Of a stretch of DNA of 64,000 nt, positions 1 to 12,342 are shown in pieces; position 1 is the first letter of the stretch, and each line of letters begins with the position of its first letter. The DNA comes from Pachyseris speciosa (lineage: Eukaryota; Cnidaria; Anthozoa; Scleractinia; Pachyseridae). Under the pieces are notes generated by a model, which did no database searches, was not told the DNA's origin, and saw only the letters and a list, made by a program, of their open reading frames with translations. The position numbers and the translations under genes are program-made. Location: positions 1,385,957 to 1,449,956 of the forward strand of contig JAEMWC010000104.1 of the NCBI GenBank assembly GCA_016490735.1. The letters are read 5' to 3'.

Positions 1-303
1 TTTTCCAACGTACCGAGTCAGTGGGCCTCGGGGATTTTGTATCTCTAGGGGGAGGGGGGCGAGAAAAATAGAGGGACTGTGGTAACATCACTGCGACTCG
101 CGTTCAAGGAGTGCGTTGCTCCAGCAACGCAGCTATCTGATTGGTCATTAAACAATAGAGGTTAATCTGTGTTGACAACACGTTTGGCTTACACTGACAA
201 GCCGTTGACAAGTCGACAGTTCTAAAAATGGCTCTCGAGCGCGGGAGATCAATTTCAGACATCGTTTTCAGACAGATTAACTAAGCGCCTTGGAGGTTTA
301 GTT

Positions 304-518
304 TTGAAAGAGAAACATGAAGAAGCGTTGAACAATTTGCTGGATGGCAAAGATGTACTTGCTGTACTACCAACTGGCTTCGGGAAGAGCTTAATATATC
401 AAAGCTTTGTCATTGCAAAAGAAATGGAGGAATGTGTCACTGATCCGTGTTGTTTAGTTATCGTCCCGCTTCGCAGCATCGTGGAAGAGCAATTTTGGCA
501 TGACAGCCAAGGGTTTCG
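304..518 (+). pseudogene. RecQ-like DNA helicase, N-terminal fragment
   Basis: The fragment encodes about 71 residues typical of the start of RecQ superfamily II helicases: a K-E-x-x-x-E-A-L-x-x-L-L-x-G-K-D-V lead-in, then the Walker A box LPTGFGKSLIYQ, then motif Ia with LVIVPLRSIVEEQ. RecQ proteins unwind DNA 3' to 5' using ATP. Here the reading frame is cut at residue ~71 by the insertion that starts at 519, and the following in-frame residues are not helicase-like. The same fragment recurs inverted at 17892-18104 with a few substitutions. It belongs to a transposon rather than a host helicase because it starts about 300 bp inside a terminal inverted repeat. It lacks DEAH, RQC and HRDC regions and cannot be functional. 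Confidence 0.85.
510..518. repeat. 9-bp target-site duplication, left copy
   Basis: AGGGTTTCG lies directly before the TIR start TACCCTGG. The right partner is AGGATTTCG at 12975-12983, one mismatch. The uninterrupted copy near 17892-17902 has the site once, which shows that these nine bases were duplicated on insertion. Confidence 0.8.
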
Positions 519-854
519 TACCCTGGGTGCCAGAGGTAATTTTTTTCGTTTGAAGGAGGAATCTGCGCGGCGAAGCCGTGTCAACGAGGCGCGAAGCGCC
601 GAGAGGAAAATAATAACCTCTGGTCGCACGAATGCTGAACCTCATTTCCGTGCAGTTTCGTGTATCAGATATCCAACCAAACCGGTTTTCATCGGCGGGG
701 ATACACGGTGTCTCGTTGTTATCATTTTTGACATTTCTGACATCAGATCGTTGTGAACAATCGGCGCGTGTTGCAGCGAACCGTGAAAACTTATCGGTAT
801 GCTGGAAAATGTTGACGAAGGTTATTACGCCGGTTAAAATTGTCCGCTCATTCG

Positions 855-1107
855 TCGACGATTTTTGCAGGGTTTGTAACACGAGTTAGATAGTTTATGG
901 CTACGGGAAATTAGATTCATTCCATGGCGAAAATGCGAAGAAGCTAAACGTGTGAGACCGTTGTGGCGCGATTATCCGATGTTTTGGGATTTCCTGTTTG
1001 TAACTTTGTAAACAAGATGATGCCTCTTCTCGGTTCTGCACGAAATGCAGACAAGAGTTGGAAAAAGTGAAGAAACTTGAATGGAGCCTTGAAAATTTTC
1101 AGAAAAC
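855..1107 (+). pseudogene. ZAD-like C-x2-C zinc-finger protein, N-terminal fragment
   Basis: The plus strand reads F-C-R-V-C-N-T-S and, about 55 codons later in another frame, S-R-F-C-T-K-C-R-Q-E-L-E-K-V. Two C-x2-C pairs separated by 50-60 residues, the second followed by a basic helix, form the pattern of a ZAD-like zinc-binding domain. The fragment at 17270-17560 has the same spacing and an equivalent second motif (S-R-V-C-S-K-C-A-L-K-I). At least one stop and one frameshift separate the two halves here. I infer that it is the N-terminus of an element protein, perhaps the transposase, because the same type of domain sits next to the TIR in both RecQ element families. Target and activity are unknown. 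Confidence 0.55.
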
Positions 1108-1467
1108 AAGCACACCCTTGCTTTGTAGGAATTTTCGCCACCTTTCCTCTTGAATAATAAGCTCTGAACTTGTAAATATTATATTATGCTTTAACACGTG
1201 TACGTCGTCAACCAGGGCCCGGTTGCTCGAAAGATTGTTAATTTAACCATATGTTAGCTGGTAACGGTTAGTTAAATTTGCTAACAGCGGGTTAACTAAC
1301 CGTTGGTTAAATTCCCGTTGCTCGAAGGTCTGTTAAGCCGACGCTAATCACTGGTTAGCTAACCAATGGTTAAATAAAATCTCCCAGACTTTAACCATCT
1401 CCGAACAGGTTTGACAAGTTTTCCCGCGAAAGTTTTTTACTCTCTTCTGTCCACTTTTAGTAGTAAA

Positions 1468-3261
1468 ATGACTGCCGAAAATTCTTTACTTGAGCTTGAA
1501 GTCTCTGCTGTCAATGAGCAGTCAGGAGAAGTGCAGATAGTTAAAACCGCCTGCAGGAAACGAAAACCAAATTTTTCAGCGCAAGAAATTGCGATAATAA
1601 CTCAAAAGTTTGAAGAAAATCAAGCAGTACTGAAATCAAAGTTTACTAACACAAACACTAACAAAATGAAGTGTGCGATATTTGTGTTTTTAAACCTACG
1701 GTATTCGGTGAAACAAAAGTGAGGATGATGTAGGAACCAGCGACGAAAGCGGAAATTATTTGCAAGGAGAAATCGGAAGCTCAAAAACTTTTCTGCCGGC
1801 GAAAGGTCACGTTCAACAATCTCCTTCTATCGTGACATTTTACCTCGTAGTTGAGTTACCAAATGACTTAAAAATAATTAAATCTTATAAGCTTGATTCC
1901 TTTAAAAATGTGCAAACGTTTATGTTCAAATTCAAACTTCCACTCAGATTTTTACTTGATTCCTTATATGAAAATCAAAAACCCGTAGAAATATTAGATT
2001 TATGAATGTATCCATATGCTTTATGTAATTTCGTTCAGTTATGTATGGGGATCTTCTTTGAAAAGCTCGGTAGAGCTTGCTTAAAGATCTCCTGCCATTA
2101 TATATTATTTTGTAGCAGGTATACATAATTATTTACATCACTTTATGTAAAAGACTGATATAATGAACAAATAAACTACTTTGACATTTTCGCCTGAAAA
2201 TGCCATATAGGTGGTTTTCACGTTACGTCATCGCCGCCATGCTGGTGGACGTAAACAATAGATCTCTCATTAGCTCCTTTTGTTCGTCCATCAGCAGTTG
2301 TTCATTTCACCGTTGTTATCTGTGTCTCCAGAGATTGGCTGCAAACCACCTATAGCATACCAATCAAACTGAAACATTGAGAGATCAAAGGAAATAAAAT
2401 GCGAACTTTATTTTGCTGTAGCAATACTTGCTAACGACTGAAAAAGCGGCCTCCCACATGGAAACGCTGCTGTTTAAGTTGGCAGTTGTAGCTTTTTCAG
2501 CTGAATATTCACAGTCATATCATGTACACTTGACCAAAAAAAGCTGGAGCAAGGATAAACAGGCATCAACTGTGTAGTTACAGTTTAGAGACAGACCATA
2601 TATGGTAATGGCAGCATGGCCTTGTGATAGTATGAAGTTGTTGAGATAATGACATTGATTGTCCTGGATAAAAGGTTTATCATGTATGGATGTTTTTCCC
2701 CTTTTTCAAAATGCCGTTTAGACTGTATGTAAATCATTTGACTATTGCGGTGTCAGATTTTGTCAATTTTTCTTGGGTGATGTGGTGTTTGTTAATTTTG
2801 TTGCGGTATTCAGAGTCCCCCAATGCCTCCCTCTTTGTAGTTTTGACTAGAAAATGGTTGAGAACATTTTTCTTTAGTTGTACTTGCATTGGCTTTTCTC
2901 GTGTGATTTATTGTGTTGTTGTAACCATTCCAGGGGAAGAAAACCTTGATGTGGATATGATGACTTATCCAAGTGAGACAGCAGATTTGCCCATTCCCCC
3001 CTTGTAACTGCCAATGAGGCTGACATGTCAGCTGCGATGGGCCATGAAGAACTGCAGTTGCCTGATGAAATTTCTCTGAAAGGCCCACCTGCTGCTTCAG
3101 CAGGACCAAAGAACACACGCAGATGTACATGTAAGCAAAAGAAAGTCACATCAGATGATGTGCTTCGCCTACAGTATGAAACGCTGCAATGCAAGAAGGA
3201 AACACTCTTAAAAAAGGCTAAGCTTGAGCTTCAAATAAAACTACTTGAGAAGCAGTTGTAG
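1468..3261 (+). pseudogene. Myb/SANT-like Harbinger accessory protein (frameshifted in a C run)
   Basis: The first exon starts at ATG 1468 and holds R-K-R-K-P-N-F-S-A-Q-E-I followed by N-Q-A-V-L-K-S-K-F and N-T-N-T-N-K, the start of a Myb/SANT-like DNA-binding domain. A probable donor lies near 1666. The last exon follows an acceptor at 2931-2933 and encodes an acidic linker, then a K-x-L-x-x-K-A-K-L-E-L-Q-I-K-L-L-E-K coiled coil that ends at 3261. Known Harbinger accessory proteins bind element ends and bring the transposase into the nucleus. In the last exon the frame breaks in the C run at 2995-3001: removing one C would join the acidic part to the coiled-coil part. The middle of the Myb domain is not found. 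The intron contains a MITE (2208-2352). Confidence 0.6.
2208..2352. mobile_element. MITE, TAGGTGGTTT family, copy 1
   Basis: A foldback element of about 145 bp with TAGGTGGTTT and AAACCACCTA ends, flanked by TA on both sides. It lies in the intron of the Harbinger accessory gene. Copies 2 and 3 are at 21852-21998 and 46279-46500. Near one end it carries CATCGCCGCCATGCTGG, a YY1-like motif on the minus strand. Confidence 0.75.
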
Positions 3262-6200
3262 GCCAACCAGAGTTCATGTTCTAATCAACTTGAAAGTTTG
3301 CCATGTCTAGTTCCCTGGCAAACCTGCTGTCATATTAACTTTTAAAATTTGTATCATTCAAATTATCTCACTTGGGACAAAATTGTATTTAAATGACTTA
3401 CTATTGAAGCTATTATAAAGTCTAAACCACATAAGTAAATTTTATATGGAAATATTTATGAGTACTTATTGTTTTGCTTGTGTGGATGACAAAATTTGCA
3501 AGTACTGGCTTGAGAACAAAGAAAAAATGCATTTCAAAAGCACATTAAGTACATGTACACATTTTGCAATGTCTGTGCACAGCTTTTGCAGTCCTTTCTC
3601 TGCAAGCTATTCACTGTTAAAAGTGATATCTTTGCATGCAAACACATGTACCAGGAGCATGTAAACAAAGCATAATTGAAACCTGCTCAGGCAAAGTTTA
3701 AATTCCACATGTAGTCGCGGGAAGGTTATACACAAGAAATTGCCTACTCCCTCTCCATGGGTACAGACAAAGCAAATGCCTGCAGTTTGCACAGGGGAAT
3801 GTTGAAGTTTTGAGTTGATGGACTAATACATGTAAGCGGTTGCATATATTTATGTTAAGGAACTTAAACCTAAAGCCAAATATTTTTAGTTTTTAATATC
3901 ACTCCCTCTACCAAATTAAAGCAAACATACCAGTATTTTGCCATTATTTTGTACCAACTCAAAATTGTGCTCTTATGTTGCTTTTAAATTTAGCAAAACT
4001 AGCAATCATTTGTACCCATGACCAAGCTGTGAGATGCGTCATGGGTCTGTTGTCAATTTTGTCACAAAGTCTGCTGCAATTCAAAGTCTTTGAAAACTTG
4101 AATATAAACCAGTTTGTGACGTAAAATCAAAAAAGACGTATGCCTCCCACAGCACGCGGTTTGTGGGTTCATGCAACTGCTAGTTTTGTTAACTCTACAT
4201 AGCTTGTGCAACACATAAAAAGCAAATTTTGAGGGAAAATGGTAAAATATATTTGCTATAGGTGCAAAGAATATTTTCATAACAATTTTTTTGCCTTTTA
4301 TGTGCATTTCAAATACTTTAGGGATTTCATAAAGTTGAAGGATTTTCAATTTTTAGGGGGAGGCGAGAGCATTAATTCCAGTTGGCAATATTGATAATAT
4401 GCTCTTTTACATACTTTTTTATTGCTGTCTAAGTCAAAGGTGAAGAAGGCTATTAATTTTGTATTCCTTGATATATTTCAAAATTTTTTACAAGCGTTTG
4501 ATTTTTCTTTTATATAGTGTGATTGTTGTCTGTTCTATGAAATGGATGAATAGACTGTTCACTTTATTAACTTTCGCACAGTAAATAATTTAATAAATAA
4601 TGAAGTTGGTAGTTATAGAATACTGTGTGCAACTACAAAATACTATTTTTCTGTGAAACTCTGAAAACTGTAAACACCCCAAGCTATTTCAGGAATGATT
4701 TGTGTTGAAGCCACCTGGTCATAAGGACACTAAACTGCAAGTAGCAGAAGTAAAAATTATTAGTTTTTAAAATGGTTTTCTCATGTGTAACAACTGCACG
4801 GTGATTAACTACTTTATAACTGAAAGTGCAGTCATTAAGGGAAAATCTCAGACTGAGGCCTTTCCATATTGACCAAGCGATAGCAAGGTCAATACCGCTA
4901 GCCCGAGGTTTGAGATTTTCCTGTAACAACCTAACAGGCAAGGTTATTAAGTTGTTTATTATATGGCTAACAAAACGGTTCCAAAGCAAAAGCAGAAGTC
5001 CTCACTTTATGGTAATGCATGCGTATCTATTCATTCATTATTCCAAACCCAATATATAGCTTGGAGAACAAGGGAACATTAAGGGAATGTGGCGAAAATG
5101 GCAAATTCGGCAAAGTCACTAGAGACTTTTCGGGAAATGTAAATGAATATGGCAACGTCAAAGAATTATGGCAAAGATGGCATATTAGGTGAAAATGGCA
5201 AATTCGTCAAAATTTGCTGATTTCAAGGGGCCCCTCTTGCCTTCTCATTTGCATTTGCCTCCAAGTCCCTGGCAAATTTGCAAATTGCCATTTTCATTGT
5301 TGCATGCATTTCTGGACATATCTCAGTATTCCTGGTCATGTTTTCACTTTTTTGCTCTAATTGTAGCAAATTTTAATGTAAATAAAACAAATTTGACCTT
5401 TGGTTAACCACTTGTTTTTTTTTTTTTTTTTTTCATTCCTAATTTGCATAGTAATAATAATAAAGGATAAATTACTGATAACTTGTAGGGCTAAAAAAGA
5501 GTATATAGGAATGTGAAACACAAATGTGATACTTTGAAATCCCAAAACTCCCATAGCACATACATGATCAGTCACTCACACCCTGCATTCTTAATTCAGT
5601 ATTTTACTGAGTTTTTCTCTCAACAATATTAATTTTTTGAGGTTAGTTATGTTGGGCTGTTAAATTATAAGTAAGGATTTAAAGGTAATGCTCAAAATTA
5701 TTAAGGCTTAGAGGTGGTTGTAGAGCAAATGCCCTTTCCAAAGTTGAAGAAGAAAAAGTGATTTTTGATTGGCTCTCAAGAAAGCCAAAAAACTGTGCAT
5801 AACAAGATCAAAGTCACTCCCATTTTCCAACTCGGGAGTGTTGAGTGAGGTGAAAATCAAAATTGAATTTTCATGTAGTCAACACCTAAGAATGATGTTA
5901 GCAAATTTCACCAAAATTGTTTTGCTGTACAACTTATCCCAACCTCCCATTCTCACCTCTCCCAAAATATTTATAACATAGCTGGTAAATTTGCGTAGTC
6001 AAATTCAATTGTGTAAGCATGCTTCATGTTCCTATTGTGCACGCTGATGATGTACCAGAGGGAATTTCTCTTTAAAACTACCGTATATTGTTTCATGCAT
6101 CAGCTGTGAGTTCATGAATACATAAAGCACTTGGGCAGTTTGGAGAGCACTCAAGAAGCTAGAGTTGCTCAAGGATTCTTACGCATCTTTCCTGCTCTCC

Positions 6201-6292
6201 AAACTTCCCACATGCTTCATATCTCGATGAACACATGGTGATGCATGAACCAATTGTTTATTTTACCAACAGGCAGTAAAACTATAAAGGAT
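3262..6292. other. Harbinger internal spacer without gene
   Basis: The 3 kb between the two convergent Harbinger genes is AT-rich and holds no coding signal that I trust. A T run lies at 5416-5433, short repeats of the phrase AAAATGGCAAATTCG lie between 5090 and 5210, and there is a 93-bp imperfect hairpin at 6125-6217. Confidence 0.6.
6125..6217. repeat. Short foldback MITE
   Basis: The arms AAGCACTTGGGCAGTTTGG and, on the other strand, AAGCATGTGGGAAGTTTGG surround a short loop. No target duplication is clear. Confidence 0.5.
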
Positions 6293-8045
6293 TTAGAAAA
6301 ATGTGTTGCAAATGTGATCTCGTAGTAACCTGCCTTGATCAGGTCCATGATATGGAACAAGCTCAGGCTGGTCATCATCAAAAGGATCATCATCAATATT
6401 ATCATTGAGTATAATGGAAATGTTGTGCAGTACTGCACAAGCACCAATGAGAGTGCACACCTTTTCAGGCTTCATGCGGCACTCTGAATGAAGTAAGTGG
6501 AAGCGCCGCTTCCATCGACCAAAGGTTTGTTCAATGGCCACTCTTGTCTTGCAATGGGCCTTGTTAAATGCCTCCTGTTTTGCAGTTGCAGTATTTTGGT
6601 ATGGTGTCATAAGAAAGGGCTTGCACGGATAACCACTGTCACCCAGTAGATAGCCATCTTCAAATGTATGGTTGGTTTCGAGCCTTTCATGTATTAATGA
6701 ATTTGAGAAAACAAAACTGTCATGTGTGGAGCCAGGCCACTTGGCAACCACATTGGTGAAGAGACCTACAGTTAAATATGACAAAGAATGCAAATTATAA
6801 ATGAAGTATTTGATGAGAGATGCAAGGTTTTACATACAGAATTAAAAATAAATCCAAAGTTTACCAATGGAAAGAGTGCTGATTAGGAAAATATGTTCCG
6901 TCCCATGTACCTCTCAACTGTATGAGGGTGCTTTTAGGAAAATCAAAATATTAATTTAAATTTTATTTTTTTAAATTTATCAAAAAAAAAAGAACTATTA
7001 AATAAAGAAATCATACCATACTGCTATTAAACTAAGAATTTGTGAGAACCTATTGCTTCCTGCGTATCCATGACATGTAACAACAACAAAATTAAGTACA
7101 ACAATAGCTTTTAAAGTTCTTAAACTTGATTATATTTTTGTTTATTTATAGAATATTTAACAATAGTTGTAGGCCTATCGAGAAAAAGCTCAGTTTCCGC
7201 TGAAATTAGAGTATAAAATCATTCACTTTGAAACTTTTCTATAGAGTCAGTGACAGTTTTGTCCGTTTGGTCGAGTGCATAACAGCTCGTGACAGTTCAC
7301 CCATTTCTGCCATTTTTGTTGTTGAAGAAGATCACGCGTACCGTGAAGCTTGCGTGACTCTGCTAAATAATATGATGATAACAATAACAAAAATAAAATA
7401 ATTTAGATGTATTGTTATCCTGTGTGAAGTACACGCTATTTTAAATTAGGAAATAAGTTTCAGTAAATAAATGTCAACAATTAAACCCAGTTCCTTACCT
7501 TTGTGATCACAAATCGCTTGGACGTTGATCGAATGAAACTCTTTCCGGTTCACAAAATCGCTCTCGTGAGCACTTGGACCTTGAATACGTATATGCGTTC
7601 CATCGATGCAGCCAATAACACCCGGAAAGCCTCCCTTTTCAAAAAAGCCTTGTTTTACCTCTTGCATTTCAGCGGCTGTTGATGGCCATCGTATGAACTC
7701 ATGCTGCTTTCGAGCAAGTGCTGTTGACACCCTGCTGATGATTCTCGAAACAGTGCATTTCGGAATGCCACCGACTGTGTCACCTACCACCTCCAAAAAA
7801 CTACCACTTGCAAAAAAACGAAGGGCAATAAGAACCTGTTCCTGGGGTTTCAATGCACGGTTTCTTCCGGTTGGTCTTTCGAGATCGGCAGCAAGCGTGT
7901 CGGTGATAAACTGAATGGAATTACGCGAAAATCTGTAGCGTGACTTAACCTCGGCTTCAGAGAGTCCGTCGAGCAAGTTGCCATTGAGGTTAAAAATTCT
8001 TTTACGCCTAGGTACAACACCGCGAAAAAGCAAATCAACTGCCAT
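6293..8045 (-). CDS. PIF/Harbinger DDE transposase (HARBI1-like), two exons
   Basis: Exon 1 is 8045-7499 and exon 2 is 6765-6293. The junction is AAAG|GTAAGG to CTGTAG|GTCTC, phase 1, and gives a continuous 339-residue protein, close to the usual ~350 residues of HARBI1-type proteins. The N-terminal third carries the helix-turn-helix-like block ([15 protein letters not shown] followed by S-x-x-T-V-S-R-I-I). The nuclease domain shows D148 in [10 protein letters not shown], then WPGSTHDS (D198), GDSGYP (D225) and E261 in [13 protein letters not shown], so the metal-binding acidic residues are present. It would excise and reinsert the element in the nucleus, with the Myb-like protein from the convergent gene. 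No stop or frameshift is visible. The ATG at 8045 is preceded by AACATGG-type context and lies 130 bp inside the right TIR remnant. Confidence 0.92.
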
Positions 8046-8177
8046 GTTGTTTCACTGATTTTGCAACACACGTCATTTTAACCGATGGTTAACAAGTTAA
8101 CACTCGTAGCGAGGTACGTTAAATTTAACGCATGGTTAGAAGAAATTTAACCCATGGTTAACACTAACCGGCGTTCG

Positions 8178-8183
8178 AGCAAT
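8178..8183. repeat. Probable target-site duplication of satellite-armed element, left copy
   Basis: AGCAAT precedes the tip GTAGAAGG. AGCAAC at 12351-12356 follows the other tip. Five of six bases agree, and both lie in the Harbinger TIR motif that reads CGAGCAAC, so part of the match could be inherited from that repeat. Confidence 0.5.
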
Positions 8184-8190
8184 GTAGAAG

Positions 8191-8420
8191 GCACAAGTGT
8201 AATAACTGGTCACAAATGTAATAAAGTCACAAGTGTAATAAGGTTTGGTCACAAATGTAATAAAGTCACAAGTGTAATAAGGTTTGGTCACAAATGTAAT
8301 AAAGTCACAAGTGTAATAAGGTTTGGTCACAAATGTAATAAAGTCACAAGTGTAATAAGGTTTGGTCACAAATGTAATAAAGTCACAGGTGCAATAAGGT
8401 TTGGTCACAAATGTAATAAG
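8191..8420. repeat. 39-bp satellite, left arm
   Basis: About six units built from two half units, GGTCACAAATGTAATAA and AGTCACAAGTGTAATAA, plus a GGTTT joint. The period is a multiple of three, so both strands carry a stop-free repetitive frame that is not a gene. Confidence 0.95.
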
Positions 8421-9967
8421 GGTTCAGGCATAGGCACAAACTTGAAAGGCACCTGCCATTCAAAGTTGATGTTGTCACCAGTTAACATCGCATTAGCTTT
8501 GTCATTTTATGCATCATTCATGAGATATTAGAATATATCTTAAGAGACTCACTAAGGTTTGAGTCGTCAATTTTCAAATTATTATATGTATTATATGCTC
8601 TCAACGGGTAATTATATTCCCACAAAACTTGGCAGAAACGATCACGCAGTAAACCTGAAATAATCGCCCGTCGCTTGCATCTGTTGGGTTACATAACCTC
8701 CACTCGGAGTCTCTATTTAGCTACCTACCACAAAATAGGACACAGTAAATTATTTTTGAATGTTTTCCGGGTCTACAGACATAAAAACTTATATTTTCTA
8801 ATCTGTTATAAAACACAAGTTTTTAACAGAGGATTTCAAAAATTCAATAGCGTTTTAAGGAGCACTGAGACAATGAGACGAAGACTTGCTTGATGTCTAG
8901 GCACAACTTTCGTATAGAATTTCTGTTGCGAGGGTTGCCTGTGAATGACTCCGCTATAATTTAAAAATAATTTTAATTATTTGAAAATTGTTGACAGAGC
9001 GTGCTATTGTTCCCTTTTTTATTTTTGTGAACTATTCTCATAGATGGTGATCTGTTGATTGAGGTTTCTGTGATAGTTGCAGCTTCTATAAAGCGAAGCA
9101 ATATTTCGTAAAGAGTGATCAATAGGAATCCAGTCACGCCTGAGCATTTTGGCATTCACTCCGCTTAAATGTAGTTGAGAGAGGTGTGTGCTTTTCGGAG
9201 CTCTGACATGATCTGAATTCCCCATCGTCCTTTTATGCAGTATTCTAAGCACCACTCTCTTTTTTTTATAAGACCGTCTTATTTTAACAGTGAGGCTGAG
9301 CTCTGGTAATTATATATTTAACATATTTGAATGGACAGAGGGAACAGGCTCCCTATTTAAATATGTTTGCTATTTTGAAACGGCAAAAGAGTAAAAGAAC
9401 CATGTTATTCGGGTCACGCTACATATTGTAACATTTTTAGCCCTAATTGGCTGTAAATTTACTCATACTAAACTATTTTTATCTTTATTGGCCTCATTCT
9501 AAATATAAAAAAGTAAGAGCACAAAATAAGCGTTCCTTAAATTTCAGCCTGAGTACGTTGTTAGCGCATTCTAAAATTTTTGGCCAACCTCAGTCAGATG
9601 CTTTGATGTTTATATCAAAAGGATTCTTATGAGAAAAGAAAGATCAAGGCAATTTTTTTTAACAACTTAGATTTGCAAGACTCTTATATAGATTTATATG
9701 AGATCGTACAAAAAGGCCTGTAATATTTCTTTCAATGTAAATCTGATCTGTCCTCTCCCAATTAACATACATAGTAGTTGTACATGTGTTTAATATTTTC
9801 GATGAGGTAAATGTAACGGCTTTCTAATGTCATTATTTATTACTGTCTTTCTCCCTTCTCCTTTCTTAGTTAATTTCTGTTGTAAGTATTTTGCAATTTC
9901 GCTATTAAGGCATGGCCCGCCTAGATTAGCCCCTGCTAGGTGCAGGCATGGCAATCTTGAAAATAAT
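8421..9967. other. Left interior of satellite-armed element, no gene
   Basis: There is no coding signal. A small palindrome lies around 9310-9370 (TTTAACATATTTGAATGG against its AAATATGTT inverse). 9800-9967 resembles the 3' tail of a LINE on the plus strand. Confidence 0.5.
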
Positions 9968-9975
9968 AAAGTGTA

Positions 9976-11038
9976 AAGGTGGTGTTACACGAGCCGATTT
10001 TTAACTCCGATTTTAAACGCAACATTGTTGCGTTAAAATTTGTCTCGTGTAACTTGGCACACAGGCCGATTTTTAACGCAATATTTTGTTGCGGCAACAT
10101 GGTCCAACTTTCAACGCAACATCGTCCCCGAGCAGCGAACAATGTTGCGTTAAAAATCGTCTCGTGTAACATGCTGTTGCCGAAAGTTGCCGCAACAAAG
10201 TTTCCTTAAAATTTGTCTCGCATAACATGGATTAAAAATCGGCGTAAAAAATCGGCTCGCGTAACATAACACTGGCCGATTTTTTAACGCCCATTTTTAT
10301 TGCCGATTTTTAATCCATATTACACGAGACAACTTTAACGCAACTTTGTTCCGGCAACGGTCGGCAAAGGCCCGTTTAAACGGTTTCAACATTTGACCAA
10401 CATGCATTCAACAAAATTTGAACGAATGTTGGGCAAATGTTGGAAGCTAAACCAAAGGTTTGCAGAGGCCTTTCAAACGGTTCCAACATTGTGTCAACAG
10501 AGGAACCAACACTTAGAGAAATTCGATTGGGAAGAACCAGGAGAGGAACTAAGAACTAGAAATCAGACTCTCCCGTCCAGATTTTGCGGCCTGGTGAGCA
10601 TAAGGTGAGCATGCGTGTGCTCTACAATAGTTGAACGGAGTGTCCAAAGGGCTTCAACACCATTCAACATTTTCGAGAACAAAGGAAAAGTTGAATCGAT
10701 ATTGAATGCAATTTTAAACCGATTTAAATTTGATTCAACAAGCTTTCAACAATTTTTACGCTTTCAACAATGTTGGACGACCTGTTCAAACGCACCTGAC
10801 ATTTGGTTCAACAATGTTATGAACGCATGTTGAAGCAAATGTTGAAGCCGTTTAAATGGGCCTTAATGGCATGTTATACGAGACGATTTTTAACGCAACA
10901 TTGTTCGCTGCTCGGCGACGATGTTTTGTTAAAAATCGACGGCGGGGGAGTTACACACTTACACAACTCCAACAAAATTCGGGCAACAATGTTGCGTTAA
11001 AATTCGGCGTTAAAAATCGGTCGTGTAAAATCACCTTA
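9976..11038. mobile_element. Foldback TIR element with 8-bp duplication (hAT-like size), fourth nested insertion
   Basis: The ends AAGGTGGTGTTACACGAG and, inverted, TAAGGTGATTTTACACGA enclose many degenerate copies of CGATTTTTAACGCAACA. It is flanked by identical 8-bp AAAGTGTA at 9968-9975 and 11039-11046. Eight bases is the size made by hAT, P and a few other superfamilies. No coding capacity. Confidence 0.75.
10367..10864. mobile_element. Foldback element rich in CAACA, fifth nested insertion
   Basis: The arms AAGGCCCGTTTAAACGG and, inverted, AAGGCCCATTTAAACGG continue into TTCAACATTTG repeats. The interior is packed with TTCAACA and AACAATGTT. It interrupts the surrounding CGATTTTTAACGC-rich element. 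No duplication is visible. Confidence 0.65.
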
Positions 11039-11046
11039 AAAGTGTA

Positions 11047-11800
11047 GTGTACATTGACCCAAAGTAGGTTTTAAGTCACAAAACACCATTTAAAAAGTCT
11101 ACATATGCATTGCCAGGAAATGCAATTCTTTCAAGACAATTCTGGCAGATAACGAGTTAGTGGCTAATATTGGCAGAATTAGTCCCATTGTAACTGACCG
11201 GAAGAGACACTGTGGGCATGTCTCTCAAGTCAGACAAGAGGCCCACAAGGCCACAAATCGTTGAAACAGACGAATGCACAGAGCGAAATTACGATCAGAA
11301 CATACATATTTCTGGTTTGTGTTAAATATAAACACATCAACAGATAATAACCTAAAAAGATTTTCTAGCAAAAGAACAAGCTAAGTAGTCGTATTGTAAC
11401 TTGCGTTGTTAAAGTTGAATTTTACTAAGTTCAAATTACCACACCCGGATCAACAGACTTTTTTACTTCCTCAGTTGAGGAAATTGAGTGTTTGAATAGG
11501 GTTCATGATTTTGTGTCGACAGTTTTTCTTTCTTTTATGAACCAGATTGTACTGACGGTTTTGTTGTTGGTACTTAATGTGAAATTGAAGCGAATTAAAA
11601 TTTCATTTTGATATACCTAATGACGCTATCAGTTGAGAGCAGTACCTAATTTGTACAAAGGCTTTGAAATTAATTCCAACGTGGAATTAAGACAAGATTC
11701 TTATTAGATGATGCGTAAAATAACAAAACTAAAGCGATAGATTGATGACGACATCAACTTTGAATGGCAGGTGCCTTTCAAGTTTGTGCCTATGCCTGAA
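11047..11800. other. Right interior of satellite-armed element, no gene
   Basis: Anonymous AT-rich sequence. The last 55 bases are the inner part of the right arm. Confidence 0.5.
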
Positions 11801-11802
11801 CC

Positions 11803-12342
11803 CTTATTACATTTGTGACCAAACCTTATTACACTTGTGACCTTATTACGTTTGTGACCAAACCTTATTACACTTGTGACTTTACTACATTTGTGACCAA
11901 ACCTTATCGCACCTGTGACTTTATTACATTTGTGACCAAACCTTATTGCACCTGTGACTTTATTACATTTGTGACCAAACCTTATTACACTTGTGACTTT
12001 ATTACATTTGTGACCAAACCTTATTGCACCTGTGACTTTATTACATTTGTGACCAAACCTTATTACACTTGTGACTTTATTACATTTGTGACCAAACCTT
12101 ATTACACTTGTGACTTTATTACATTTGTGACCAAACCTTATTACACTTGTGACTTTATTACATTTGTGACCAAACCTTATTGCACCTGTGACTTTATTAC
12201 ATTTGTGACCAAACCTTATTACACTTGTGACTTTATTACATTTGTGACCAAACCTATTACACTTGTGACTTTATTACATTTGTGACCAAACCTTATTACA
12301 CTTGTGACTTTATTACATTTGTGACCAGTTATTACACTTGTG
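11803..12342. repeat. 39-bp satellite, right arm (inverted)
   Basis: About 13 units of the same satellite as 8191-8420 in opposite orientation. Variants with GCACCTGTGAC instead of ACACTTGTGAC alternate with the common form. Confidence 0.95.

Noticed and set aside
11815..12285. 156-residue protein with repeats of T-K-P-Y-Y-T-C-D-F
   Set aside because: It is a 39-bp satellite read in its open frame. The inverse arm gives a different repeat peptide.
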